A DNA stretch of 64,000 nucleotides, from positions 1 through 64,000 of the forward strand of contig CAZFGW010000002.1 in assembly GCA_964518575.1 (NCBI GenBank). The letters run 5' to 3'. Position numbers and translations under genes: made by a program. Of this stretch, positions 1 through 7,336 are shown piece by piece. The stretch's first letter is position 1; each line of letters opens with the position of its first letter. The stretch comes from MGBC163016 sp964518575 (GTDB lineage: Bacteria; Actinomycetota; Coriobacteriia; Coriobacteriales; Eggerthellaceae). A model generated the notes under the pieces. It did not search any database and had not been told where the DNA came from. It was given only the letters and a program-made list of their open reading frames with translations.

Positions 1-2
1 CG

Positions 3-665
3 ATCTTCGTAGATGAAAGCGGAGACAAGAGTGCGCATGCCCGGTACTTCATCCTAACGCTTGTCTTTCATAACCAGAATGAAAGCATTGCAAGTGATAT
101 AAGCATTTACGAACAGTCGCTGACCGCTGCTGATTTACCCAACATTCCTTTTCACTCAGAACCATTGTTAAACGGTCATGGTGCATATGAGGATCTACCG
201 CTGGAACGTAGGAAGAAACTTCTAACATCATTTGCGTCGTTGGCAAGATTCCTCCCAATCAAATACAAAACCTTTGTTTATCAGAGGTCTCATTTCGATA
301 GTGTCGATAAGCTCGCTGCTCGAATGAAGCGCGACATATCGTCGTTGTTCTTTGATGATCTCGAATTCTTCCAATCATTTGACCACGTGAAACTCTATTA
401 CGACAACGGACAAGATATCGTCAAACGCGCATTGTACGATTCGATAGAGTTTGCGCTTTCAAAACAGGCAATCGAGGAGAAACGCACGACTATGACTGAA
501 TACAGGCTCGCTCAGGTTGCTGATTACCTTTGCACTATCGAGCTTGCTGCTGTTAAGTATGCCGCTAAGGAAAACGGTGGAACTTATGACAAGTTCTTTG
601 GCGGCATTGGTTCGTTCAAGAAAAATTGGCTCAAGCAAGCCAGGCGAAAGAGCATCGATAGATAA
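3..665 (+). CDS. DUF3800 domain protein, 5' end cut by window edge
   Basis: Open from the first complete codon of the window to a TAA at 663-665, so the true start lies upstream. The visible protein begins IFVDESGD, the acidic N-terminal signature of DUF3800 proteins, which in that family is proposed to be part of an RNase H-like catalytic core. At least 220 residues remain, close to full family length, so only a few N-terminal residues are likely missing. DUF3800 proteins are typical cargo of mobile elements and defence islands and have no settled biochemical role. The gene is visibly more AT-rich than the housekeeping genes further right, and a tRNA gene fragment lies 240 bp downstream, both consistent with horizontal transfer. 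Family assignment is from the start motif and length, so moderately confident. Confidence 0.7.
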   Translation: MFVDESGDKSAHARYFILTLVFHNQNESIASDISIYEQSLTAADLPNIPFHSEPLLNGHGAYEDLPLERRKKLLTSFASLARFLPIKYKTFVYQRSHFDSVDKLAARMKRDISSLFFDDLEFFQSFDHVKLYYDNGQDIVKRALYDSIEFALSKQAIEEKRTTMTEYRLAQVADYLCTIELAAVKYAAKENGGTYDKFFGGIGSFKKNWLKQARRKSIDR

Positions 666-701
666 GAGAGCATCGATGCCGCTTATTTTGTCCGGTTTTT
701 C

Positions 702-742
702 CTATTCCCAAATTCTTGAATAAATTGAATTATTGGGAATAG
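702..742. repeat. 10-bp perfect inverted repeat downstream of the DUF3800 gene
   Basis: The arms CTATTCCCAA (702-711) and TTGGGAATAG (733-742) are perfect inverted copies separated by 21 AT-rich bases. There is no T-run after the second arm, so a classical intrinsic terminator is not obvious. It could be an operator or a recombinase site of the putative mobile element. The stretch 743-903 holds no gene that I recognise; it contains a tandem duplication of an 11-mer (GCGGTGCAGAT) near 779-800. Confidence 0.5.
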
Positions 743-903
743 CATGCTTCGGCTCCGCGAGAACAAAGCGCTCAAAGGCGGTGCAGATGCGGTGCAGATG
801 GACACGAAAACCTGCCTAAATGCGCCGCAATCTGCGTGATAGGCTTAGCGCAAAGCACCAGTTCAGACACATAATCGTACTTACTTTTCGTTCCTTCAAG
901 ACC

Positions 904-949
904 GCTCATAACCCGGAGGTCGTTGGTTCAAATCCAGCCCCCGCGACCA
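904..949 (+). pseudogene. 3' fragment of a tRNA-Met gene (CAT anticodon), probable att scar
   Basis: From the anticodon loop (CTCATAA, anticodon CAT at 907-909) through the 3' anticodon stem, variable loop, T-arm (GTTCAAATC) and acceptor strand ending CGCGACCA, the sequence is a convincing tRNA-Met 3' half. The 5' half is absent: the bases before 904 do not supply the CCGGG strand of the anticodon stem, a D-arm, or the 5' acceptor strand. Integrative elements that enter tRNA genes commonly duplicate exactly such a 3' segment at one end. The native-looking terminator follows directly on the right, which suggests that the element lies to the left and ordinary chromosome to the right. Confidence 0.8.
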
Positions 950-956
950 AAAACAC

Positions 957-984
957 GAGGTCAGAGGATATTTCCTCTGACCTC
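957..984 (+). terminator. Intrinsic terminator of the tRNA remnant
   Basis: A perfect 12-bp stem (GAGGTCAGAGGA with TCCTCTGACCTC) and a 4-base loop, followed by TTT. It sits 7 bp after the CCA end of the tRNA fragment, the expected place for a tRNA terminator. Confidence 0.75.
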
Positions 985-1183
985 TTTCCATAATCTGGGA
1001 CGAGGCTTGACTGTTTCCAGCCATTTTGGGGCGAAAACGGGACGAGACTCAAGGGCTAGGGTCATTTTGCAATATCAGGCAAAGAGCCACTTGAAGAGTT
1101 AAACTATGGGGTCTTGCCCCTCTTCTATAATAAACAAGGGTATAGAAAGACACTGTTTTTGTGGACACTAAAGGCAAGCTTAT
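985..1183. other. Non-coding stretch between tRNA scar and fic gene
   Basis: No open reading frame is convincing here. A GGGACGAG(G/A)CT motif occurs twice (997-1007 and 1039-1049). A TATAAT at 1126-1131 is a plausible -10 box for the fic gene, but no good -35 hexamer sits 16-18 bp upstream. A short GGGG/CCCC hairpin is at 1108-1120. Confidence 0.35.
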
Positions 1184-2290
1184 ATGAGTGAGAATATGGA
1201 GCCCTGGGGCTTCGAACTCGAAGAATATATTCGTGAAGGTGAGCCAGATAAGACCGCCCGTGTGGATGCGTGGCAAACTGCTATTGGTCTTCAGGCGGTC
1301 GACGGTTTAAAGCCGTCTCGTTATCTGATCGAGACCGCTCAAGAGCATATCGATGGCGACATCACCATAGAAGAAGTCGAGTGTCGCATCGAGGGATATT
1401 ACAAAGAGCGGGGCAAGCGTACCGAAAAGGAGCTTGAGACCGAGGAGGCAGATATTGTGTCTTCGCGTATCGCCAAGATTTTAGGCGAGCGCACCTTCAG
1501 TTTCTCGCCTGCAACGTGGAAGGCGATTCATGGGCAGCTTTTTAAGAGCTTGATAAAGAATGCCGGAGCCTATCGCGATTACAACATCACGAAGAACGAA
1601 TGGGTGCTCAAGGGTGATACCGTCAGATATGCCTCATGGGACACCATCAAAGATACCGTCGATTATGACTTCGGCATCGAGAAGGACTTTTCGTATAAGG
1701 GGCTGTCGATGCAAGAAGTCGCTGACCACATTGCTAGGTTCACTTCAGGAATCTGGCAGATCCATCCCTTCTCTGAAGGCAATACGCGATCGACGGCGGT
1801 GTTCATCATCAAGTATCTGAACTCGCTCGGTTACAAGGTGAACACTCAGCCCTTCGCTGAGCATTCGTGGTATTTCCGCAATGCACTCGTGCATGCGAAC
1901 TACAACAATCTGGCAGATGGTGTTGTTGCAGACCTGCAGTTCCTTGTGGCATTCTTCAGGAATCTCTTGGTTGGCGAAGACAACGAGCTCAAGAATCGCT
2001 TTATGCACCTTGATTGGATTTACGAACAAAGAAATACGCCCGCTATCGGGAAGACCGAACAAGTCACCGAACAAGTCACCGAACAAGTCGGAAGGTTGCT
2101 GCTCGCGCTTGGCGATGAAGAACTGTCGTCAGCGGAATTGATGCAAAGGCTAGAACTGAGGCACCGTCCCACGTTTTTGTACTCGTACCTCCATCCTGCC
2201 ATAGAAGCTGGTCTAGTCGAGCTTACCATCCCAGATAAGCCCAATAGCCGTCTACAAAAGTATCGAAAGGTCTCACAACGGCGGAATTGA
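1184..2290 (+). CDS. Fic family protein with N-terminal antitoxin-like segment and C-terminal winged helix
   Basis: A 368-residue Fic protein; the family mostly transfers AMP from ATP to protein hydroxyls. The core motif HPFSEGNTR is at residues 194-202, with the catalytic His at 194 and the acidic metal ligand at 198. The second arginine usual in HxFx(D/E)GNGRxxR is replaced by a small residue. The N-terminus (about 30-70, including AIGLQAVDGLKPS) resembles the antitoxin region fused to or encoded beside Fic toxins of the VbhA/VbhT type, so the protein may be self-inhibited. The C-terminus from about residue 300 looks like a winged helix-turn-helix, suggesting autoregulation. A TEQV repeat encoded by three near-identical 12-bp units (about 2056-2091) links the two. 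The ATG at 1184 has only a weak AAGGCAA upstream. It lies beside a tRNA scar in an accessory region. Confidence 0.85.
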   Translation: MSENMEPWGFELEEYIREGEPDKTARVDAWQTAIGLQAVDGLKPSRYLIETAQEHIDGDITIEEVECRIEGYYKERGKRTEKELETEEADIVSSRIAKILGERTFSFSPATWKAIHGQLFKSLIKNAGAYRDYNITKNEWVLKGDTVRYASWDTIKDTVDYDFGIEKDFSYKGLSMQEVADHIARFTSGIWQIHPFSEGNTRSTAVFIIKYLNSLGYKVNTQPFAEHSWYFRNALVHANYNNLADGVVADLQFLVAFFRNLLVGEDNELKNRFMHLDWIYEQRNTPAIGKTEQVTEQVTEQVGRLLLALGDEELSSAELMQRLELRHRPTFLYSYLHPAIEAGLVELTIPDKPNSRLQKYRKVSQRRN

Positions 2291-2497
2291 TGCGTTGTCT
2301 GATAGGTGCTATAAAGCATCTGGCTGCTTGAATAAGCTACCTCCAAGCGCTAAGAGATTATCCCCGGCATTTTTATACTAAGCACTTTGCAAGAGAACAG
2401 TTATCAAACTTTCCTTTACAGCTGGATGATTGACTCATTTGTGTGTCATGCGATCAGAAACAACTAGGCGCTTCTGGTCCGCTCATGAGGAAACCCC

Positions 2498-2550
2498 GAG
2501 TCAAGAGAACCGTCCCCTTGACTCTCCCTTGACTCTTCTTGACTCTCGCT
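2498..2550. repeat. TTGACTC-rich inverted and direct repeats
   Basis: GAGTCAAG (2498-2505) and CTTGACTC (2517-2524) form an 8-bp inverted repeat around AGAACCGTCCC; further TTGACTCT copies follow up to about 2548. The arrangement resembles small REP-like intergenic elements, but identity is uncertain. The rest of 2291-2560 holds nothing I recognise. Confidence 0.4.
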
Positions 2551-2564
2551 TGTAGATGGCTCTC

Positions 2565-2640
2565 TTTAGTTGATATCCTATAAATTGCTATAATGTCTTA
2601 CACGTAAGTAAGATACACATGCGTAAGAATCACGAGGAGC
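2565..2640 (+). promoter_or_regulatory. Promoter with GTAAG repeats upstream of the ATPase gene
   Basis: A consensus TATAAT at 2589-2594 is followed by CTTAC-AC-GTAAG (2597-2608), a 5-bp inverted repeat, and two further GTAAG copies before the start codon. The -35 element is poor (TTTAGT at 2565-2570, 18-bp spacing). The repeats at the expected transcription start could be an operator. The ribosome binding site ACGAGGAG lies 5 bp before the ATG at 2645. Confidence 0.45.
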
Positions 2641-2644
2641 TGCT

Positions 2645-4060
2645 ATGTTTGTCGGTCGTGATAAAGAGCTTGCTGTAATGGAGGAGCTTTACCGCAAGGA
2701 CAATTTCCAAATGCTCGTTCTGTATGGTCGTCGGCGTGTAGGCAAGACCACTCTGCTCGAACAGTTCTCAAAGAAGAAGAATGCCATCTTTTTTACTGCA
2801 AAAGAGCAAAGCGCCGTGTTGAATCTGAAAGATTTTTCACGGACCCTTTTTGAGTATCAGGGCAGCATTGACGCGGCAGCGGTATTTGAAACATGGGATG
2901 CGGCTTTTACCTATATTGGTGAGCAGGTATGTTCGCGTGGTGAGAAGACGGTGCTCATATTTGATGAATTTCCCTATGCGGCAACGACGGATCCAGCGCT
3001 TCCGTCTATTCTACAGATTGCGGTAGATCATGTTTTTAAGAACGCGAACCTGCTTCTTATTCTGAGCGGCAGTAACGAAGGATTTATGGAAAGCAAGGTG
3101 CTTGGAAATAAAAGCCCCTTGTATGGGCGCCGCACTGCTCAAATCAAGCTTCAACCTTTTGATTATGTTGACGCTGCAAAGATGATTCCACATATTGCGG
3201 ACCCGATTGAGCGTATTCGTTATTATGTGACCTTTGGCGGTACGCCTTATTATCTCGCCCAGATCGACAATGATCTTTCGTACCAGGAAAATATTGAGCG
3301 GCTGCTCTTTCGTACATCGGGTCTCTTGTATGAAGAACCTTTAATGCTTCTTCGCCAAGAACTGCGGGAACCAGCATTGTATAACTCAATTCTATATGCA
3401 GTCGCATCGGGTGAGACGACGCCAAAGGGTATTTCTGAGAGATCAGGCGTCGAGGCAACTACGACAAGCCGCTATTTGAAAACGTTGGAGGATCTGGGTC
3501 TCATTGAGAGGCTTGTTCCATATGGTTGCAACCCACAACGCTCGAAGAAAAGCTTATACAAACTCAAGGATCCATTCTTTGCTTATTGGTACAGGTTCGT
3601 TGGTCCAAACTTGGGGGCGATTGAAGCAGGAGCGGGGCATGCGGTTGTAACACAAAGGGTAATGGGTGAGTCAATGAGTACCTATGAGGGGAGAGCCTTC
3701 GAGGGAGTTTGCTTGCAATGGCTCAAAAAAGCCAATGGTACTGAACTGCTTCCGTTCCTTGCAACCGATTTCGGCAATTGGTGGGGAACGCATCCAAAAA
3801 CGCGAGAGCAAGTGGATATCGACGTTATTGCAGCTGATAAGATGAGTAAAAACCTACTGGTTGGTGAATGTAAATGGCGCGAAAAGTTCAACGAAACAAA
3901 AGCGCTTCAAGCGCTCGAAAGTAGATCTGAGGTGATCGGGGGGTTTGAAAGTCCGTGGCTCTATCTCTTCACAAAACATCCGATTTCCTCAAAAACGAAA
4001 AAGAAAAGACTGGACGATAAAGTGAGATTCGTTGACTCAGACGAGTTGTACGATTTTTGA
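2645..4060 (+). CDS. ATPase_2/DUF234 family ATP-binding protein with nuclease-like C-terminus
   Basis: A 471-residue STAND-like or AAA-type ATPase of the group often annotated as archaeal ATPase plus DUF234. It starts with the family signature FVGRDKEL. The P-loop YGRRRVGKTT is at residues 27-36, Walker B (VLIFDEFP) at 103-110, and a sensor-like GSNEGFME follows the core. A winged helix region (around GISERSGVEATTTSRYL) sits in the middle. The C-terminal DUF234 region contains DIDVIA followed by LLVGECKW, a spacing like the D...ExK of PD-(D/E)xK nucleases. The family is widespread, often strain-specific, and its role is not established; a toxin-antitoxin or defence function is only a suggestion. 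It is AT-richer than the housekeeping genes and lies in the island beside the Fic gene. Confidence 0.85.
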   Translation: MFVGRDKELAVMEELYRKDNFQMLVLYGRRRVGKTTLLEQFSKKKNAIFFTAKEQSAVLNLKDFSRTLFEYQGSIDAAAVFETWDAAFTYIGEQVCSRGEKTVLIFDEFPYAATTDPALPSILQIAVDHVFKNANLLLILSGSNEGFMESKVLGNKSPLYGRRTAQIKLQPFDYVDAAKMIPHIADPIERIRYYVTFGGTPYYLAQIDNDLSYQENIERLLFRTSGLLYEEPLMLLRQELREPALYNSILYAVASGETTPKGISERSGVEATTTSRYLKTLEDLGLIERLVPYGCNPQRSKKSLYKLKDPFFAYWYRFVGPNLGAIEAGAGHAVVTQRVMGESMSTYEGRAFEGVCLQWLKKANGTELLPFLATDFGNWWGTHPKTREQVDIDVIAADKMSKNLLVGECKWREKFNETKALQALESRSEVIGGFESPWLYLFTKHPISSKTKKKRLDDKVRFVDSDELYDF

Positions 4061-4063
4061 GAC

Positions 4064-4306
4064 TTATTCAGGTGATTCATCTCATGCGGTCGCGATAAAT
4101 CGCGACCCTACGTCAACCTGATTCATTAATGTTGTTGCTCGGGTCACATCACCCTGAACCGGTCATACCTCTAACCATTCACCCCGCATCGCCTTTAGGT
4201 ATCAGCGCGTCGCGGCGAACCGCGCGTGATTGAAATCGATTCAGCCATGATGCACTATGGGCATAGATGCGAGCGCGAGATTCATCTCGCCCGCCAAAGC
4301 GACAAC
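4064..4306. repeat. Fragmentary copy of the dispersed palindromic repeat family
   Basis: Two pieces match the longer copies at 32885 and 53313. The first (about 4064-4128) has CAGGTGATTCATCTC and the 9-bp palindrome GGTCGCGAT-AA-ATCGCGACC (4088-4107), followed by CCTACGTC. The second (4275-4306) has GCGAGAT-TC-ATCTCGC followed by CCGCCAAAGCGACAAC. The region between is not recognisably related. The 4088-4107 palindrome may also end transcription of the ATPase gene, but it has no T-run. Nothing else is visible in 4061-4411. Confidence 0.6.
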
Positions 4307-4411
4307 TCGTGATGGCGATGCAGCTGTAACAGGTTGTTGAGCCTGATCACTCTGTCTTCCTATCATCTCTTGGTTTGCTCTACACTGGCATAAAGAGGAA
4401 AGGAGCGGGGG

Positions 4412-5239
4412 ATGAGCTCAGTATTCGATCAGCTCGATGAGAAAACGTTTTCAACGCCGTGTGGGGACATCCATTATTGGAGAAGCTCACTTCCGAATCC
4501 TGATTACCCTTGGCTTATCTTTTTGCCCGGGCTTACCGCCGATCATCGCCTTTTCGAAAAGCAAGTGGAGCACTTCATTGAGAGTGCGAATGTGCTCGTG
4601 TGGGACGCGCCCTCCCATGGTCATTCCCGCCCATTCGAACTAACGTGGACGATGGATGATCTTGCGCAGTGGCTTCACGGCATCGGTATGCAAGAGGGTA
4701 TTGAGCACCCGTTTCTGATCGGGCAGTCGATGGGCGGCTATACCGCGCAGGTCTATATGGAGCTGTACCCCGGCACAGTCGCGGGTTTCGCCTCGATCGA
4801 TTCATGTCCGCTTGTGCGCAGTTACTACACCTGGTGGGAGCTCGCGCTGCTTCGCCATACAAAGCTCATGTATCTCTCATTCCCATGGAAAACGCTGGTT
4901 AATCTGGGCTCAACAGGCAATACGACTACGCAGTATGGCAGTGACCTCATGCGCGCGATGATGCTCGACTATGAGAAGCGCGAGTATTGCGAACTTGCCG
5001 CTCACGGTTTTCGTGTCCTTGCGGATGCGGTTGCTTCGAAGCGGGCGTATCGCATCGATTGCCCCTACATCCCGCTTTGTGGCGAGCAGGATAAAGCCGG
5101 GTCGGCGAAACGGTACAATCGCGCGTGGGAGAAGCGCACGGGCGTGCCGGTCCGTTGGGTTCCCGATGCGGGGCACAACTCGAATTGCGACAATCCCACC
5201 TATGTCAATGCGATTCTAGAAGAGCTGCTGAAAATGTGA
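4412..5239 (+). CDS. Alpha/beta hydrolase
   Basis: A 275-residue alpha/beta-hydrolase fold protein. The nucleophile elbow GQSMGGY places the catalytic Ser at 106. Likely partners are Asp227 (in CGEQDKAG) and His255 (in DAGHNSN), giving the ordered Ser-Asp-His triad. The oxyanion-hole region is FLPGLTADH near residue 37. No signal peptide or membrane segment is visible, so it should be cytoplasmic. Substrate cannot be inferred: the family includes esterases, peptidases, haloperoxidases and dehalogenases. The start is supported by AAAGGAGCGGGGG just upstream of the ATG. It stands alone, flanked by intergenic repeats on both sides. Confidence 0.85.
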   Translation: MSSVFDQLDEKTFSTPCGDIHYWRSSLPNPDYPWLIFLPGLTADHRLFEKQVEHFIESANVLVWDAPSHGHSRPFELTWTMDDLAQWLHGIGMQEGIEHPFLIGQSMGGYTAQVYMELYPGTVAGFASIDSCPLVRSYYTWWELALLRHTKLMYLSFPWKTLVNLGSTGNTTTQYGSDLMRAMMLDYEKREYCELAAHGFRVLADAVASKRAYRIDCPYIPLCGEQDKAGSAKRYNRAWEKRTGVPVRWVPDAGHNSNCDNPTYVNAILEELLKM

Positions 5240-5240
5240 T

Positions 5241-5346
5241 AATGGGGTCAGGTCATTATGTCACCTTTTACTCGTTCAATGATGACGCGGATGCGCCAAG
5301 ATATGAGGAACTCTTGGATTGGTGACAAAATGACGTGACCCCCATT
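5241..5346. mobile_element. Small inverted-repeat element (MITE- or REP-like)
   Basis: The 25-26 bp ends are nearly perfect inverted copies. The left arm (5241-5265) starts AATGGGGTCAGGTCATTATG; the right arm (5321-5346) is its complement with about three differences, and both arms carry the GTCACC/GGTGAC end. The 55-bp interior encodes nothing convincing. The GGGGTCAGGTCATT-type motif recalls the imperfect palindromes mobilised by REP-associated (IS200-like) transposases, none of which is encoded in this window. It starts right after the hydrolase stop codon. Confidence 0.6.
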
Positions 5347-5439
5347 GTCACAATGAGCCCGCTTTCACAACGTTTAGATACGCAAGCTTCTCTTTGCTTT
5401 GTCCGATTTTATGCAATCTTTCGCAGGTAGCCTTCATTG

Positions 5440-5471
5440 TTATTATAATTATTCTAAAATGAGTATATACT
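5440..5471 (+). promoter_or_regulatory. Candidate metal-regulated promoter of the FecCD-type operon
   Basis: An AT-rich 18-bp imperfect palindrome, TTATTATAATTATTCTAA (5440-5457), lies where a -35 element would be, and TATACT (5466-5471) is a plausible -10 box. TTA...TAA ends with a central ATAATTAT are compatible with Fur- or DtxR-type operators, but the match to either consensus is loose. The regulator is therefore inferred from the transporter type only. Confidence 0.4.
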
Positions 5472-5512
5472 GAAAAAGGAATATTTATAGAAAAGGATAA
5501 ACGAGCGAGAAT

Positions 5513-6541
5513 ATGGTGACAATGAGTACATCGGATTTTGAGCGGAGGGCGCATGCGGTGATCGCTGGGCTTGCAATCGCCCTTGTCGTCATCGTGTGCG
5601 CATCGTTGCTGTTGGGAAGGTATCCTATCGATCCGGGACAAGCTATCAGTATGCTCGTTGATCGCATCATTCCGCTCAGCAAGACCTGGACCGAACAACA
5701 GGAGATACTGTTTTTCAACGTACGTCTGCCACGGATTTTGCTCGCTTTGATGGTGGGATGTTGTTTGGCTGTTGCGGGCGCTGCCTATCAGGGTACGTTT
5801 CAAAATCCGCTCGTTTCACCCGACATCCTCGGGGCGAGCCAAGGTGCAGCGTTCGGCGCAGCCATTGCCATTCTTGCGGGGCTCGCGTCTTGGGGTGTAT
5901 CACTCAGCGCGTTCGCCTTTGCGCTGTTCACCGTGTTTTTGGTATTGGCGATAAGTGCGCGTGCCAAAGGGAACCACATGATGGTCGTGGTGCTTTCTGG
6001 CGTGATGGTAAGCTCGCTGTTCTCTGCAGGCGTTTCTTATGCGAAGCTAATCGCTGACCCGACCGACGAACTTGCTGAGATCACCTACTGGCTCATGGGT
6101 AGCGTGACAGGTGCGACACTTTCCAAGGTTGCTGCGGTGTTTCCTATCATGGCAGTGGGTTGTGTGGTGCTTTTCACTCTGAGATGGCACATCAATATCC
6201 TGACAATGGGTGACGACGAAGCATCAACTATGGGCATCAACGCGCGTCGCGTAAGGGTAATTATCATAGTCGCCGCAACGCTCGTTACGGCGGCAAGCGT
6301 CTGTGTGACTGGGATGATTGGGTGGGTCGGACTCGTGATCCCGCACCTTTGCCGCATGCTCGTCGGCGCTGATTACCGCAAGCTCATTCCGGCATCGATG
6401 CTCATGGGTGCGACTTTCCTTTTGCTTGTTGACGATATTGCCCGCCTTGCAACAACGACCGAGATTCCGATCGGCATTCTCACGGCGTTCGTGGGTGCGC
6501 CGTTTTTCTTGTATCTCATCACGAGAAAGAAGAAGCTATGA
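5513..6541 (+). CDS. FecCD-type ABC transporter permease
   Basis: A 342-residue polytopic membrane protein of the FecCD/BtuC family, which forms the dimeric channel of importers for iron-siderophore, heme, cobalamin or other metal chelates. Visible family hallmarks are RLPRILLALMVGCCLAVAGA near residue 70, FQNPLVSPDILGASQGAAFG near 105, and GWVGLVIPHLCRMLVG near 270. The length and roughly ten hydrophobic segments match the family. It is the first gene of a three-gene operon and overlaps the ATPase gene by 4 bp (ATGA). The ATG at 5513 has a GAGCGAGA very close by; the in-frame ATG at 5522 is an equally possible start. The substrate is not fixed by sequence. Confidence 0.9.
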   Translation: MVTMSTSDFERRAHAVIAGLAIALVVIVCASLLLGRYPIDPGQAISMLVDRIIPLSKTWTEQQEILFFNVRLPRILLALMVGCCLAVAGAAYQGTFQNPLVSPDILGASQGAAFGAAIAILAGLASWGVSLSAFAFALFTVFLVLAISARAKGNHMMVVVLSGVMVSSLFSAGVSYAKLIADPTDELAEITYWLMGSVTGATLSKVAAVFPIMAVGCVVLFTLRWHINILTMGDDEASTMGINARRVRVIIIVAATLVTAASVCVTGMIGWVGLVIPHLCRMLVGADYRKLIPASMLMGATFLLLVDDIARLATTTEIPIGILTAFVGAPFFLYLITRKKKL

Positions 6542-7323
6542 GTATCGAGGTGGAACATCTGTCCTTTTCGTATGGGCATCATGCAGTACTTAAGGACATT
6601 ACGTTCGACATTCCTGATGGATGCCTCGTGAATGTGCTTGGACCGAATGGGGTGGGGAAATCGACGTTGTTCCGGTGTATTCTCGGGCTTAATGCTCATT
6701 ACGAGGGATGTGTTTGGGTGAATGGCAAGGATATGAAGCAGCTCTCGATCAAGGAGCGGGCGCGTGAGATATCGTATATCCCCCAAAGCCATGCCCCGGT
6801 ATACGATTACGAGGTCATCGACGTAGTTATGATGGCGGCGGGACGTGATTTGAAGCTGTTCGCCAATCCCGGCAAGGCAGAGCGCTCGCGTGCCTATCAA
6901 GCGCTTGAGCGGGTAGGGATCGAAGCATTCGCCCACCGGATGTATACACAGATTTCTGGTGGCGAACAACAGCTTGTTCTTATTGCCCGTGCTTTGGCCC
7001 AGCAAGCACGGACGATCGTTATGGACGAACCGACAAGCGCCCTTGATTATGGCAACACGGTGCGGGTTCTTTCCTGTGTTAAGCAGCTTGCACGAGAAGG
7101 ACTTTCGATCGTTCAGTCGACCCATGATCCCGACCATGCGTTTCTCTATTCCGACAAAACGCTCGTGCTTAAGAATGGGCGCGTTGAAGCATATGGATCG
7201 CCGAAATCGGTGATTACATCAGGGTTGATCAGTGACTTGTACCGCATTGATGTGGAGGTCAATTCTCTCTATGGCGACAAGGTGCGTGTGTGCGTGCCTG
7301 TGCATGAAATAGAATGCGCGTAG
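6538..7323 (+). CDS. FecE/BtuD-type ABC transporter ATPase
   Basis: A 261-residue ABC ATPase that powers the upstream permease. Walker A GPNGVGKST is at residues 35-43, the Q-loop near YIPQSHAPVY, the signature ISGGEQQLVLIARAL and Walker B TIVMDEPTSALD in the middle, and the switch His in QSTHDPDHA. The signature is ISGGE rather than the usual LSGGE, a common variant of iron-chelate transporters. It overlaps the permease stop by 4 bp, indicating translational coupling, and the substrate-binding lipoprotein follows 13 bp later. Confidence 0.93.
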   Translation: MSIEVEHLSFSYGHHAVLKDITFDIPDGCLVNVLGPNGVGKSTLFRCILGLNAHYEGCVWVNGKDMKQLSIKERAREISYIPQSHAPVYDYEVIDVVMMAAGRDLKLFANPGKAERSRAYQALERVGIEAFAHRMYTQISGGEQQLVLIARALAQQARTIVMDEPTSALDYGNTVRVLSCVKQLAREGLSIVQSTHDPDHAFLYSDKTLVLKNGRVEAYGSPKSVITSGLISDLYRIDVEVNSLYGDKVRVCVPVHEIECA

Positions 7324-7336
7324 GAAAGGATGGAAG

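Noticed and set aside
904..949. Functional tRNA-Met gene
   Set aside because: The 5' acceptor strand, D-arm and 5' anticodon stem are missing, so no cloverleaf can form.
5125..5325. Small gene spanning the end of the hydrolase and the inverted-repeat element
   Set aside because: It is out of frame within the hydrolase and runs into the repeat; no start signal or homology.
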